Shown here piece by piece: positions 1 to 11,973 of a DNA stretch of 39,608 nucleotides. Positions within the stretch are counted from its first letter, which is position 1; the number at the start of each line of letters is the position of its first letter. This stretch comes from Acidobacteriota bacterium (GTDB lineage: Bacteria; Acidobacteriota; Thermoanaerobaculia; Multivoradales; JAHEKO01), in assembly GCA_022561975.1 (NCBI GenBank), contig JADFQD010000011.1:1-39608 (forward strand), read 5' to 3'. The notes beneath the pieces are model-generated. The model saw only the letters and a list, made by a program, of their open reading frames with translations, had not been told where the DNA came from and searched no databases. Position numbers and translations under genes: made by a program.

Positions 1-2
1 CA

Positions 3-722
3 CACCTTTCTCACGAACTCAAGACGCCGCTTGCGGCGATGTACGAAACCGACTCGCTGCTCCTCGAAGGACTGCCCGGGGGGCTTACCGACAAGCAACG
101 CCGCCTGCTCCAGCTGAGCCTCGACAACAATCGCCGGCTAGAGGTGATGATCTCCAAGCTGCTCGACCTTGCCCAGCTCGAGGAGAGCTCGCTTCACTAC
201 TCGATGGCCAACTGGGAACTCAACGAGCTTCTGACCGAAATGATTGAGAGCTATTCGGCACTCGCATGGTCCCGAGGCGTGTCGCTCTCGCTCGCCACCG
301 CCGCGCCGATTGAGATCACCTGTGACCGAGACCGTATCGTCCAGGTTCTCGGCAACCTGGCCGAGAACGCGATTCGATATGCACCACACGGATCCGCCGT
401 GAGAATCGATGTGTCCGCCTCTCCCGGCATGCAGGCGTTGCGGCGATTACCCTCGAAGGATTTCGCAGTGGTTCAAATCGGAGATCGCGGTCCGGGTGTG
501 CCGGACAGCGAGAAAGACAAGGTCTTCGAAAGGTTTCACCAGATCCGGGAAGAAGGCCGCAGCAGCAAGGGCAGTGTCGGGCTGGGATTGGCTATCGCCC
601 GGGAGATCGTGAACGATCACGACGGAGCGATCTGGGTTTCGGACCGCCCCGGTGGCGGCGCGATGTTCTGGCTCGCCCTCCCTCTGGCTGCCGAGCAACA
701 AGAAGCGGCAACCTCCGGATAG
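3..722 (+). CDS. Sensor histidine kinase, C-terminal part (5' end outside window)
   Basis: Cytoplasmic kinase core of a membrane two-component sensor; the sensor and HAMP parts lie left of the window. The frame is open from base 3. It begins in the dimerisation H-box with HLSHELKTPLAAM (His at about residue 4 of the visible part is the phospho-acceptor). The HATPase_c domain follows: N-box NLAENAIRYAP, G1 box GDRGPGVP, F-box VFERFHQ and G2 box GLGLAIAREIV, all intact. The H-box context and the helix after it resemble the GlrK/QseE class. The next gene is a coiled-coil lipoprotein, which recalls the enterobacterial glrK-qseG order (inference). The stop codon lies inside a 16-nt tandem duplication. 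Confidence 0.93.
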   Translation, partial: HLSHELKTPLAAMYETDSLLLEGLPGGLTDKQRRLLQLSLDNNRRLEVMISKLLDLAQLEESSLHYSMANWELNELLTEMIESYSALAWSRGVSLSLATAAPIEITCDRDRIVQVLGNLAENAIRYAPHGSAVRIDVSASPGMQALRRLPSKDFAVVQIGDRGPGVPDSEKDKVFERFHQIREEGRSSKGSVGLGLAIAREIVNDHDGAIWVSDRPGGGAMFWLALPLAAEQQEAATSG

Positions 723-746
723 AAGTCGCACCGGATAGAAGTCGCA
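715..746 (+). repeat. Perfect 16-nt tandem duplication at a gene junction
   Basis: Two identical copies of CCGGATAGAAGTCGCA lie head to tail (715-730 and 731-746). The first copy supplies the TAG stop of the kinase gene at 720-722. The second ends one base before the ATG of the lipoprotein gene at 748. The copies set the spacing between the two genes and leave no clear Shine-Dalgarno. Confidence 0.9.
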
Positions 747-747
747 G

Positions 748-1350
748 ATGCTCCAACAGATGAAAGCGACCAGCATCGGATTCGTATGCTGGCTCGCCTT
801 ATCAGGCTGCAATCTCCTCGGCAGCGCAGGCGATCGCCTGTTTGCGGAGCGCGACTTCGCCACGGCCCGCGATGCCTACCTGCATGTCCTCGAAAGCCGT
901 GACGACGGCCGCCGCGTCGAGAGCGCCCTCTATCACCTCGGCCTGATCTACCTTCAGCCCGACCAGGAACTCTTCGACCCGGAGGCCGCCAAATCGGCCC
1001 TCACCCGACTGACCTACATCCGGCCCCGAAGCGAGTACGCGGTCCAAGCGTCGCTGCTCTTGGCGTTGCAGCTCGAAACGGTGAGACTACGCGAGACCAT
1101 TCGAACCCAGCTGGTGCTGGGCCGGGAGGCCGAGCAAACGCTCGCTTCACTTCGCGAGGAGGCCACCGAGACCGAAGCCAAGTCCGAAGTTCAGTCCAAG
1201 AAAGTCGGCCGACTCGGCTACCGGATTGCGGGACTACAGGCCCAGATCGTCAAGCTCCGCAAAGAGCTCGAGGCCGCCGGTGCTGAACTCACCGAGCGCG
1301 AGCAGGAACTCGAGCGGCTGAAGCGTATCGATCTGGAAGATCCTGAGTAG
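748..1350 (+). CDS. TPR/coiled-coil outer-membrane lipoprotein, QseG-like position
   Basis: 200 residues. A short signal peptide ends in the lipobox LSGC (Cys about residue 21), so a lipid-anchored protein is predicted. Residues about 27-110 contain TPR-like helices (ERDFATARDAYLHVLE and a following repeat). Residues about 115-195 are a charged heptad-rich coiled coil (LRKELEAAGAELTEREQELE). No enzymatic motif is visible. It lies 25 bases after the histidine kinase on the same strand and is probably cotranscribed with it. By position and architecture it recalls QseG, the lipoprotein partner of the QseE/GlrK kinase, but I cannot show sequence homology. An alternative start at Met5 (760) would also keep the signal peptide. 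Confidence 0.8.
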   Translation: MLQQMKATSIGFVCWLALSGCNLLGSAGDRLFAERDFATARDAYLHVLESRDDGRRVESALYHLGLIYLQPDQELFDPEAAKSALTRLTYIRPRSEYAVQASLLLALQLETVRLRETIRTQLVLGREAEQTLASLREEATETEAKSEVQSKKVGRLGYRIAGLQAQIVKLRKELEAAGAELTEREQELERLKRIDLEDPE

Positions 1351-1353
1351 TTC

Positions 1354-1379
1354 GGGGACACCGTTCCAAGGGTGTCCCC
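1354..1379. terminator. Bidirectional hairpin between convergent genes
   Basis: Perfect 9-bp inverted repeat GGGGACACC / GGTGTCCCC with an 8-nt loop. It lies 3 bases after the lipoprotein stop and about 20 bases before the stop of the convergent propeller gene. There is no long T-run, so termination efficiency is uncertain, but the position fits a shared terminator. Confidence 0.65.
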
Positions 1380-1400
1380 TCCCGACCGGTCTCACCATCC

Positions 1401-2903
1401 TCAACGGGTCTCTTCTTGCTCCGCCGTGACCGCCGGATCCGACCCCGGCTTCACTGGCTCGGCTGGCTCCGCTGGCTCAGATAACCGCGCAAACGAGTAC
1501 AGTTTCTCCTTCGTGCGGACATAAAGGTGGTCTTCCGCGATCGCCGGCGACGCCCAGATCTCGTCGCCGAGGGCGTTGGTGGCCAACACGCTCCACTGGG
1601 CGCCCGCCTGCAGAACCACAACATCTCCTTTCAACGTGCCGATGTAGATCTTGCCGTCCGCAGCCACCGGAGAGGCGTACACCTTGGACTTCTCCTCGCC
1701 GCCCAACCGATCACGCCTCAAGAGCTCTCCGGTACTTGCATCCAGGCTGGTCACGATGTCGTCTTTGACCATGTAGTAGACGCCGTCGTGGATCAGCGGC
1801 GACGGAATGTAGGGCACATTCTGGCGATAGTTCCAGACCGTCTCGGCAGTGCCGTCCCCTACCCGAATCGCGTGAACGCCCCACTGCTCGTTGACCATCT
1901 CCCGTTCGAGGCGTTCCCAATCCTCGGCGGTGATGTTGCCTTCGCCGTCCGCGTTGAGCCATCCGAAGTGCTCCGCGATCCAGGCCTCGGCGACGTCCTC
2001 TCGCGACAACTCCCCGTCGCCGTCCTTGTCGTGCTCCTCGAGCAGCGGTCCGAACGGAGCCCAACCGTTCTCGGCATGGTCGATGCCGCTGACGTAGAGC
2101 GTGTCTCCCATCAGCACGGGACTCGAGATCGGCCCGCTGGCAACGCCGCCCAGGGTCCAGAGAATCTCGCCGGTCGCCGGGTCGTAGGCGTCCACCCACC
2201 GCGAACCGGAAACCAGCAAGGCCTTCGGCTCCTCCGCGCTCGGATACAGAATCGGCGTCGTATAGGCCTCGAGTCGCGCTGGGCGCTTCTTACGCCAGAG
2301 TTCCTCGCCGCTGTTCTTGTCGACCGCGAGCAGAAAGGACCCTTCGGCTTGATCGCACAGGACAAACAATCGATCGCCGGCCAACACCGGTGACGCCGCC
2401 ATGCCGTAGAAATTGCGAAACGGTCCCAACGGAACTCGCCAGCGCTCCTTGCCGCTCCGGTCGTAGGACACCAGCCCCGCTTCGTGGAAGAACGCATAGA
2501 CGTTCTCGCCATCGGTAGCCGGGCTCGGCGTCGCCGAATCCGTAGCGGTGTGAAACTCGGCCTTCTCGAGCCGCTCGACCTCCCAGCGCCACATTTCCTT
2601 ACCGGTCTCTCGATCCAGGGCGAGGGTCACCAACTTCCCGTCGTCGATCGCCGTCAGGAAGATCCGATCGCCGGCGATGGCGGGCGACGACCGCCCGAAC
2701 GGGACGTCCGCGACCCATACCATGTTCTTCCCCGGTCCGAACTCGACCGGAAGCCCGGCGGAGTTGGAAATCCCGGAAGCGTTGGGGCCTCGGAATCCAC
2801 CCCACTCGAGATCTGCGGCGGGCAGGACAGCGGTCATCTGCAAGACCGCGAGCGGAGCAAAGAGGACGACTGCGATGACTGTTCGTGTAGGTGTCGATGA
2901 CAT
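1401..2903 (-). CDS. Secreted PQQ-type beta-propeller protein with EF-hand pair
   Basis: 500 residues with an N-terminal signal peptide (hydrophobic stretch about residues 8-27). The mature part begins with the family signature LEWGGFRGPNASG and continues as BamB/quinoprotein-like blades, each with motifs such as LDRETGKEMWRWE, VDKNSGEELWR and LDASTGELLRR. A calcium-binding EF-hand pair interrupts the propeller at about residues 286-325: DKDGDGELSRED is a canonical loop and NADGEGNITAED a second, slightly degenerate one. No PQQ-dehydrogenase catalytic residues are recognisable, so a structural or binding role is more likely than an enzyme. The C-terminus carries an SEP/AEP/AEP tail encoded by 9-nt repeats. 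It is divergent from the DUF502 gene. Confidence 0.88.
   Translation of the reverse strand: MSSTPTRTVIAVVLFAPLAVLQMTAVLPAADLEWGGFRGPNASGISNSAGLPVEFGPGKNMVWVADVPFGRSSPAIAGDRIFLTAIDDGKLVTLALDRETGKEMWRWEVERLEKAEFHTATDSATPSPATDGENVYAFFHEAGLVSYDRSGKERWRVPLGPFRNFYGMAASPVLAGDRLFVLCDQAEGSFLLAVDKNSGEELWRKKRPARLEAYTTPILYPSAEEPKALLVSGSRWVDAYDPATGEILWTLGGVASGPISSPVLMGDTLYVSGIDHAENGWAPFGPLLEEHDKDGDGELSREDVAEAWIAEHFGWLNADGEGNITAEDWERLEREMVNEQWGVHAIRVGDGTAETVWNYRQNVPYIPSPLIHDGVYYMVKDDIVTSLDASTGELLRRDRLGGEEKSKVYASPVAADGKIYIGTLKGDVVVLQAGAQWSVLATNALGDEIWASPAIAEDHLYVRTKEKLYSFARLSEPAEPAEPVKPGSDPAVTAEQEETR
1454..1480. repeat. 9-nt tandem repeat (3 units) inside the propeller gene
   Basis: Three units of CTGGCTCNG (CTGGCTCGG, CTGGCTCCG, CTGGCTCAG). 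Read on the minus strand they encode the tripeptides SEP/AEP/AEP near the C-terminus. The unit is a rotation of GGCTCCGCT, which also appears in the CocE hydrolase gene. Confidence 0.85.
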
Positions 2904-2996
2904 GAAGGGCCTCCCGGAAGGTGATTCTCGAGACTCGCGCCCAGCTTACCGGATGCCGACTGGCTAGAATCCCGGGAACCACTACAGGAGGCCCCC

Positions 2997-3590
2997 ATGT
3001 TCCAAGTCGTATTTCGAAACTTCCTTCGCGGTCTCTTGATCGTCGCCCCGATCGCGGCGACGATCTGGCTCACCTACGTCACCTTTTCTGCCATCGACGG
3101 CTGGCTGCACCTCGACCAACTTCTGGATCGCCGCGTGATCCCGGGCGCCGGCGTTCTGGCGACCTTCGTGACCATCACCCTGGTGGGCTTCCTGGCCCGG
3201 ATCATCGGCCTGCGCTGGCTCTTCCGCCAGCTCGATGTCCTCTTCGCCCGGGTGCCGCTGGTCAAGATTCTCTACACCGCCATTCGCGACCTCACCCAGG
3301 CCTTTGTCGGCGAGCGCAAGCGCTTTGACCAACCGGTCGCGATCGCGCCGACCGCCGATCCCAACCTCCTCCTGCTCGGCTTTCTGACCCGCGACGCCCT
3401 CGACGAGTTCGGCCTGCCCGGCTTCGCCTCGGTCTACCTGCCCCAGTCCTATAACTTCGCCGGCCAGCTCGTCCTCGTGCCCCGCGATCGCATCCGCTCA
3501 CTCGACGCCGGCGCCACCCAAGCCATGAAGTTCATCATCTCGGGCGGGGTGGCGGAATCGGGCGGGAAGAGCAAGAGCAGCAGGAGCTAA
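2997..3590 (+). CDS. DUF502 family inner-membrane protein
   Basis: 197 residues. Two predicted membrane segments (about residues 8-28 and 53-73) precede the conserved soluble region. Family-typical stretches are FLRGLLIVAPIAATIW at the N-terminus, a PLVKILYTAIRDL motif, and the C-terminal LVPRDRIRSLDAGATQAMKF. DUF502 proteins are widespread, about 200 residues long and of unknown function. A strong ribosome-binding site, AGGAGG, sits 6 bases before the ATG. The gene shares a 93-base divergent intergenic region with the minus-strand propeller gene, so both promoters should lie there. Confidence 0.9.
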   Translation: MFQVVFRNFLRGLLIVAPIAATIWLTYVTFSAIDGWLHLDQLLDRRVIPGAGVLATFVTITLVGFLARIIGLRWLFRQLDVLFARVPLVKILYTAIRDLTQAFVGERKRFDQPVAIAPTADPNLLLLGFLTRDALDEFGLPGFASVYLPQSYNFAGQLVLVPRDRIRSLDAGATQAMKFIISGGVAESGGKSKSSRS

Positions 3591-3760
3591 TACCGCCCTG
3601 CAAAAATCGTCAATCGTTACTCCACCGAGGCTGTGAAATCGGGGGAGGGGGACGTCGTTAGAAGCCGGTCGCGAGCCCCGGAGCCACACCCTGAAAGATC
3701 GAGTCGCCGTTCGTCGCATACAATCCTCTTCATTCTGCCCACTCCTCCGGAGGCTCTTTG

Positions 3761-7429
<3,669 letters not shown>

Positions 7430-7446
7430 GACTTTGGCCTCTACCT

Positions 7447-7480
7447 GATTCCCAGTCTCCAGGGTCAGAGACTAGGAATC
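7447..7480. terminator. Imperfect hairpin downstream of the amidohydrolase gene
   Basis: Arms at 7447-7459 and 7468-7480 pair at 12 of 13 positions (GATTCCCAGTCTC against GAGACTAGGAATC, one C-A mismatch) with an 8-nt loop. It starts 18 bases after the amidohydrolase stop. No T-run follows, so it may be a weak terminator or an mRNA 3' stabiliser. Confidence 0.5.
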
Positions 7481-7558
7481 CCTCGTCGGCTCAGCTAACA
7501 GGCACGAGGCGATACGCCGCCAGTCTATCTGCTAGTTCGTATCGCGTATCTATTGTAA

Positions 7559-7590
7559 GTAGTGGTACGTTGGTCAAAACGTACCACTAC
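7559..7590. repeat. Perfect 13-bp hairpin in the intergenic region
   Basis: GTAGTGGTACGTT and AACGTACCACTAC are perfect inverted repeats separated by 6 bases. The surrounding 7430-7900 stretch has no convincing gene. The hairpin lacks a T-tract and could be an operator, an insertion scar or a cruciform-forming repeat. Confidence 0.7.
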
Positions 7591-7618
7591 CGGTATCTAG
7601 GGTAGTACGTCCGGCGGC

Positions 7619-9176
7619 TTGTCGGCCGGAGGATCGCCGGCAGATGTAGGCGGAGGCTACGGGCTCACCCTCTCGCAGCCAGTCAGTACTATCAAGAGGC
7701 CCCGACACCGCCTTGTGCATCTCGTGACGGGCATGAGACCTCCGGGAACGCCACCGTCCTCGAGCACCCCGCCTGGCGGAAGCAATGGACCCTCCCCGCC
7801 GCCATCGCGGCTCTCCTCGCCCTCGCTGTGGCCACTAGGCGTGACATTACCTCAGAAAAAGGATCGCTTCCGGCTGGCTCACTACTGTGATGGGCCCCGT
7901 CATTTCTTGCCGGTCAGCGTGCGCCCCCTCTTCGCGGAGGACGAGGACAAGGAACTCAAAGAGCTCATGAAGAAGCTCACGTCGGTTTCGACGGTCGAGA
8001 AGAAACTGATGGTGCCGATGCGCGACGGCGTCAAGCTCGCGGCCGATGTCTATCTACCCAAGGGGGTCGCCGGCTCTGAAGGCTCCGCTGGCTCCGATAG
8101 CTCCGCTGGCTCCAAGACCATGCTGGTACCGACGATCTTCTGGCGCACCCCGTACAACTTCAACAAGCTCCGAAAAAGCCGCCTCGAGTTGATGATCCCG
8201 GCCCTCGAACGCGGTTTCGGCTTCATGATTCAAAACGAAAGAGGCAAGTTTTTCAGCCAGGGCGAGTGGGAGATCCTCGGCTTTCCGAGAACCGACGGCT
8301 ACGACACGCTCGATTGGATCGCGGCTCAGGAGTGGTCGAACGGCAAGGTCGGAACGCTCGGCTGCTCGTCATCGGCCGAATGGCAGCACGCGCTCGCGGC
8401 CACCGATCATCCGGCCCATGCCGCTATGGTGCCGATGGGCTCGGGAGCCGGCATCGGCCGGGTCGGAGAATTCTGGGAGCAGGGCAACTGGTACCGGGGC
8501 GGCGTCTACCAGATGCTCTTCGGCGTCTGGCTGTACGGAGTTCAGAACACCCAACGACCGACCTTTCCGGACGATATCGCGCGTGAAGACATGATCCGGC
8601 TGTCGAGCTACTTCGATCTGGCGCCTGAGATGCCCGAGGTCGAGTGGCGTGAGCAGCTCGAGCATCTACCACTCGTAGACATCATGAAGGACGTCGACGG
8701 GCCGAAGGGAATGTACGCGGAGTACATTCAGAGGGCACCAAACGATCCGGCTTGGTACGAGGGCGGCCTCTACCACGACAACGAGCCCTGGGGCGTGCCG
8801 GCCTACTGGTTCAATTCCCGCCAGGGACACGGATTTCTCGATCAAGCTCATCGACGTCTTCCCTGACGGCACCGCCTATAACCTCGACGAAACCATCCAG
8901 CGCGCGCGCTACCGCGAGGGCTACGACCATCAGGTGATGATGGAACCCGGCGAGATCTACGAGCTACCGGTCAGCTCGATGTCGACCAGCAACACGTTCG
9001 AGACCGGGCACCGGATCCGGATCGAGGTCTCGAGTTCGAACTTCCCACGCTTCGCCCGCAACTTGAACACCGGCGGCAACAACTACGACGAAACCGAAGG
9101 TGTCGTGGCGATCAATACGGTCCACCATTCGGCTGAGCACGCGAGCCGGATTCGGTTGCCGGTGGTGAGAGAGTAG
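7619..9176 (+). pseudogene. CocE/NonD-family hydrolase, broken by an internal deletion
   Basis: The upstream frame (7619-8866) shows the alpha/beta-hydrolase start of the family: VPMRDGVKLAADVYLPKG, RTPYN, and a nucleophile region GTLGCSSSAEWQ. It stays homologous to AYWFNS at about 8813, then reads into unrelated residues and stops. From 8826 a different frame gives [29 protein letters not shown] and the rest of the X-Pro-peptidase-like C-terminal jelly-roll, ending at 9176. The roughly 200 residues that should lie between, including the catalytic Asp and His, are missing, so this is a deletion plus frame change and not a simple frameshift. The 5' end is also unclear: homology starts near 7930-7990, and a signal-peptide-like run (LPAAIAALLALAVA) lies in another frame near 7780. 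A five-unit 9-nt repeat sits at 8072-8116. Confidence 0.85.
8072..8116 (+). repeat. 9-nt tandem repeat (5 units) in the CocE gene
   Basis: Units GGCTCTGAA, GGCTCCGCT, GGCTCCGAT, AGCTCCGCT and GGCTCCAAG encode GSE/GSA/GSD/SSA/GSK. They are inserted between YLPKG and the next core strand, where the family normally has a short loop. This is the clearest copy of the unit. Confidence 0.9.
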
Positions 9177-11103
9177 GCCCAGACTCCCGATCTCCTGCCA
9201 CCAGTCGGCCGCCAACGACCGGGCTCCAATAGCTCGCATCGCTTCGCAAGTTTTCTTGCTTTGCGGCTCGCTTCCAGGCGACGTCAAACCCTCTCCACTC
9301 GCCGATCTCCTGCGCTTCGACGCGAGCCCGAAGGTTCTCACCATCTTCGAGCCAGTAGGTGATTCGCTGTGGAAAGTCATGCTCGGGGTTGGCAAAAACG
9401 ACCCTCGACTCTCCCACTTCGACCGCCGGAAACGCGGTCGGCGGAAACCGACCGCTCGGACTCGCCAGATACACGAGGTCGCCGTCTTGCTCGATGATTC
9501 GCAGGAACTCGAACGAAGGCTGCCTGCCTCCGCACTCGGGACCGCGGTTGACCCCCAACATGGTGCCGCCGAGTGGAGCGAGCCAGCATTCCTCGCCTGA
9601 AGTCCCTTGCCAGCAGCCGCTCAACCACCCCAGGGCCGCGACGTCGCCAGCGGGCGGCTCGGACATATCCGATCCTCTAAGGCTGGCCTCTGATTCATCG
9701 AACTCGGCGGATTTGGCGGAATCCGCGAGACAGTAGAGATGCTTTCGACCCCGCAAGAACAACTCGTTGCCTGCAATCGCCGGCGAGGCGTCGAAGGCGT
9801 CGTCGAGCTGATTGCTCGCCAGAATTTTGAATCCCGGGCCGCGCGCGAGAACCAAGGTCACGCCGTTCCGAGCCGCGATGTAGACCCGATCGGCTGCCCC
9901 TACCGGCGAGGCGTAGACGCCCCCATCGCCGTCAATGCCCTCCAGCCGCTCGGGCCCGAACAGAACTTCCCCAGTCTTGGCATCGAGGTTCGAGAGGATT
10001 CCGCTGTTGCGCTTGAGAAAGTAGAACGTATCGCCGTACAGGAGCCCCGAAGGGGTGTACGAGGTGTCGCGCTCGTGGGACCAGACGACGTGCTCGCTGC
10101 CGTCGAGATCGCCCCGAGCGCCGGCGACGCGGATCGCCATCAGCATGTTGCCCCTGAATCCGCTCATGACGAAAACCAGGCCGTCGGCATGGGTGGGTGT
10201 TGGGATCGCGTTGGCAGTCATGCCGCCCACGTGCCAGACCACGTCACCGGTCTCGAGATCGTAGGCGCGCACCCGGTTGCTGGCGTTCACCACGACCTGC
10301 GCCCGGCCCTCGACGTCGATGACCAGAGGTGTCGACCATGAGGTCGGCTCGTCTCGCTCACGGCGCCAGCGCGTCTCGCCCGAGTCGCGATCCAACGCGA
10401 CGATAAAAGAGTCTCCCTCATGGTCCCAATTGACGACAACGCTCGATCCGTGGATCGCCGGCGAGCTGCCCTCGCCAAAGGCGTTGCGGGTTCGCTGATC
10501 GCCCAGATCTCGCTGCCACAGAAGCCGGCCGTCGAGATCGTAGGCGTAGACGCCATTCGAGCCGAAGCTCGCAACCAGAACTTCCCCATCGGTCACGGCG
10601 GACGCCGAGGCCCAGGTTGCCGTCGAGTGCGTCCCTTCGTGAGGCACGGCGGTGTGGGCGGTCCTCTCCCACAGGACGTCGCCGGTTCCTCGATCTAGCG
10701 CCAGAACCACGAAGCGCAGGGCATTCTCGGGTTGGATCCCGCGCGGCCGGAATCGTGTGCCGTCTCCAGGGATCGGAATTTTGGTTTCGTCCGACGGCTC
10801 GAACAGGGCACCCGAACTTTCGTTTGAATCCGATGTCACCTCTACGGCCGCCAAGAGATAGACCCGATTGCCCCAGACGATCGGGCTCGCATGGCCTCGT
10901 CCCGGCAGCTCGACCTTCCATCTGAGGTTCTCGGACTCGCTCCAGGTCAACGGCGGGTTAGCGTACGGCGCCACGCCCGTTCCCAGCGGTCCGCGCCACT
11001 GCGGCCATTCGTGGGCGTATTGCGCCACCGGAGTGCCGATCGCGACCGCCGTCACAGGCGAAGTCAGCAAAACCGCTATCAGGACTAGGGTGTGCCGGGG
11101 CAT
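9112..11103 (-). CDS. PQQ-type beta-propeller fused to a DUF6265-like domain
   Basis: 663 residues with a signal peptide (about 1-22). The propeller starts with [11 protein letters not shown] and spans about residues 30-480, with blades such as [27 protein letters not shown] and [14 protein letters not shown] distinct C-terminal domain (about 500-630) has the DUF6265 pattern [25 protein letters not shown] and [15 protein letters not shown], a small lipocalin-like barrel. The function is unknown and no catalytic residues are recognised. The reading frame runs 65 bases into the convergent C-terminal piece of the broken CocE gene (9112-9176), so the true C-terminus was probably extended when the neighbouring region decayed. 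The start at 11103 follows GGAGAGGAGCG. Confidence 0.85.
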   Translation of the reverse strand: MPRHTLVLIAVLLTSPVTAVAIGTPVAQYAHEWPQWRGPLGTGVAPYANPPLTWSESENLRWKVELPGRGHASPIVWGNRVYLLAAVEVTSDSNESSGALFEPSDETKIPIPGDGTRFRPRGIQPENALRFVVLALDRGTGDVLWERTAHTAVPHEGTHSTATWASASAVTDGEVLVASFGSNGVYAYDLDGRLLWQRDLGDQRTRNAFGEGSSPAIHGSSVVVNWDHEGDSFIVALDRDSGETRWRRERDEPTSWSTPLVIDVEGRAQVVVNASNRVRAYDLETGDVVWHVGGMTANAIPTPTHADGLVFVMSGFRGNMLMAIRVAGARGDLDGSEHVVWSHERDTSYTPSGLLYGDTFYFLKRNSGILSNLDAKTGEVLFGPERLEGIDGDGGVYASPVGAADRVYIAARNGVTLVLARGPGFKILASNQLDDAFDASPAIAGNELFLRGRKHLYCLADSAKSAEFDESEASLRGSDMSEPPAGDVAALGWLSGCWQGTSGEECWLAPLGGTMLGVNRGPECGGRQPSFEFLRIIEQDGDLVYLASPSGRFPPTAFPAVEVGESRVVFANPEHDFPQRITYWLEDGENLRARVEAQEIGEWRGFDVAWKRAAKQENLRSDASYWSPVVGGRLVAGDRESGPTLSPPATESGSRAQPNGGPY

Positions 11104-11131
11104 CGGTCGCTCCTCTCCACGAAAACTCAGA

Positions 11132-11150
11132 TTCTACCACCGGCTGCTAG
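11132..11150. repeat. Partial copy of the TAGCAGCC-type dispersed repeat
   Basis: TTCTACCACCGGCTGCTAG matches the right arm of the 25-bp inverted repeat at 20673-20736 with a single mismatch over 19 bases. It lies in the short divergent space between the propeller gene and the AMP nucleosidase gene. Confidence 0.7.
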
Positions 11151-11184
11151 AGGACGGTCCTCCCGTGTGATACTTGCCGCGACC

Positions 11185-11955
11185 ATGCAAACCAAGTCGG
11201 ACATCGTCGAGAACTGGCTGCCCCGTTACACCGGGACGGCCGTGGATGACTTCGGCAAGTACATTCTGCTCACCAACTTCGGCAACTACGTCAAGAAGTT
11301 CGCGGCGCTCTACGGAGTCGACGTGCAGGGTCTCGATCGGCCGATGCCGAACGCCACCGCCAACGGGCTTTCGATCATCAACTTCGGCATGGGCAGCGCC
11401 AACGCCGCCACCATTCTAGACCTCGTCTCGGCGATCAAGCCCAAGGCCTGCCTGTTCCTGGGCAAGTGTGGCGGCTTGAAGAAGAAGAACAAGATCGGCG
11501 ACCTCATTCTGCCGATCGCCGCGGTACGCGGCGAAGGCACCTCGAACGACTACATGCCCTCGGAAGTTCCGGCGCTGCCGTCCTTCGCACTTCAGAAGGC
11601 GATCTCGACGACCATCCGTGATCACGATCTCGACTACTGGACCGGCACCGTCTACTCCACCAATCGAAGAGTTTGGGAGCATGACAAGGACTTCAAGAAG
11701 TACCTGCGTGACATCCGGGCGATGGCCATCGACATGGAGACCGCGACGATTTTCACCGTGGCCTTCGCCAACGAGATCCCCGCGGGTGCGCTGCTCTTGG
11801 TGTCCGACCAGCCGATGATTCCCGAAGGCGTCAAGACCGAAGCCAGCGACCGCAAGGTGACCGAGTCGTTCGTCGATCGGCATCTTCAGATCGGGATCGA
11901 CTCACTGTCTCAGCTCATCAACCAGGGGCTGACCGTGAAGCACCTAAAATTCTAG
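11185..11955 (+). CDS. amn: AMP nucleosidase (nucleoside phosphorylase superfamily)
   Basis: 256 residues, soluble. It is predicted to cleave AMP to adenine and ribose 5-phosphate in cytoplasmic purine breakdown. Supporting motifs are the N-terminal MQTKSDIVENWLPRYTG, the phosphate-binding NFGMGSANAATILDL, LFLGKCGGLKK, and the ribose-binding AIDMETATIFTVA with the conserved Met-Glu. The length fits the short AMP nucleosidase form known from Bacteroidota and others, which lacks the extra N-terminal domain of the E. coli enzyme. Uridine phosphorylase-like or MTA nucleosidase activity is less likely. The ATG at 11185 matches the family start. It converges, 18 bases apart, on the 5'-nucleotidase gene, so two AMP-consuming activities are neighbours. 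Confidence 0.88.
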   Translation: MQTKSDIVENWLPRYTGTAVDDFGKYILLTNFGNYVKKFAALYGVDVQGLDRPMPNATANGLSIINFGMGSANAATILDLVSAIKPKACLFLGKCGGLKKKNKIGDLILPIAAVRGEGTSNDYMPSEVPALPSFALQKAISTTIRDHDLDYWTGTVYSTNRRVWEHDKDFKKYLRDIRAMAIDMETATIFTVAFANEIPAGALLLVSDQPMIPEGVKTEASDRKVTESFVDRHLQIGIDSLSQLINQGLTVKHLKF

Positions 11956-11973
11956 CCTGCCCTCCGTCCGACG

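Noticed and set aside
8813-8934. Programmed frameshift joining the two CocE parts
   Set aside because: There is no slippery sequence, and about 200 residues of the fold are missing, which a frameshift cannot supply.
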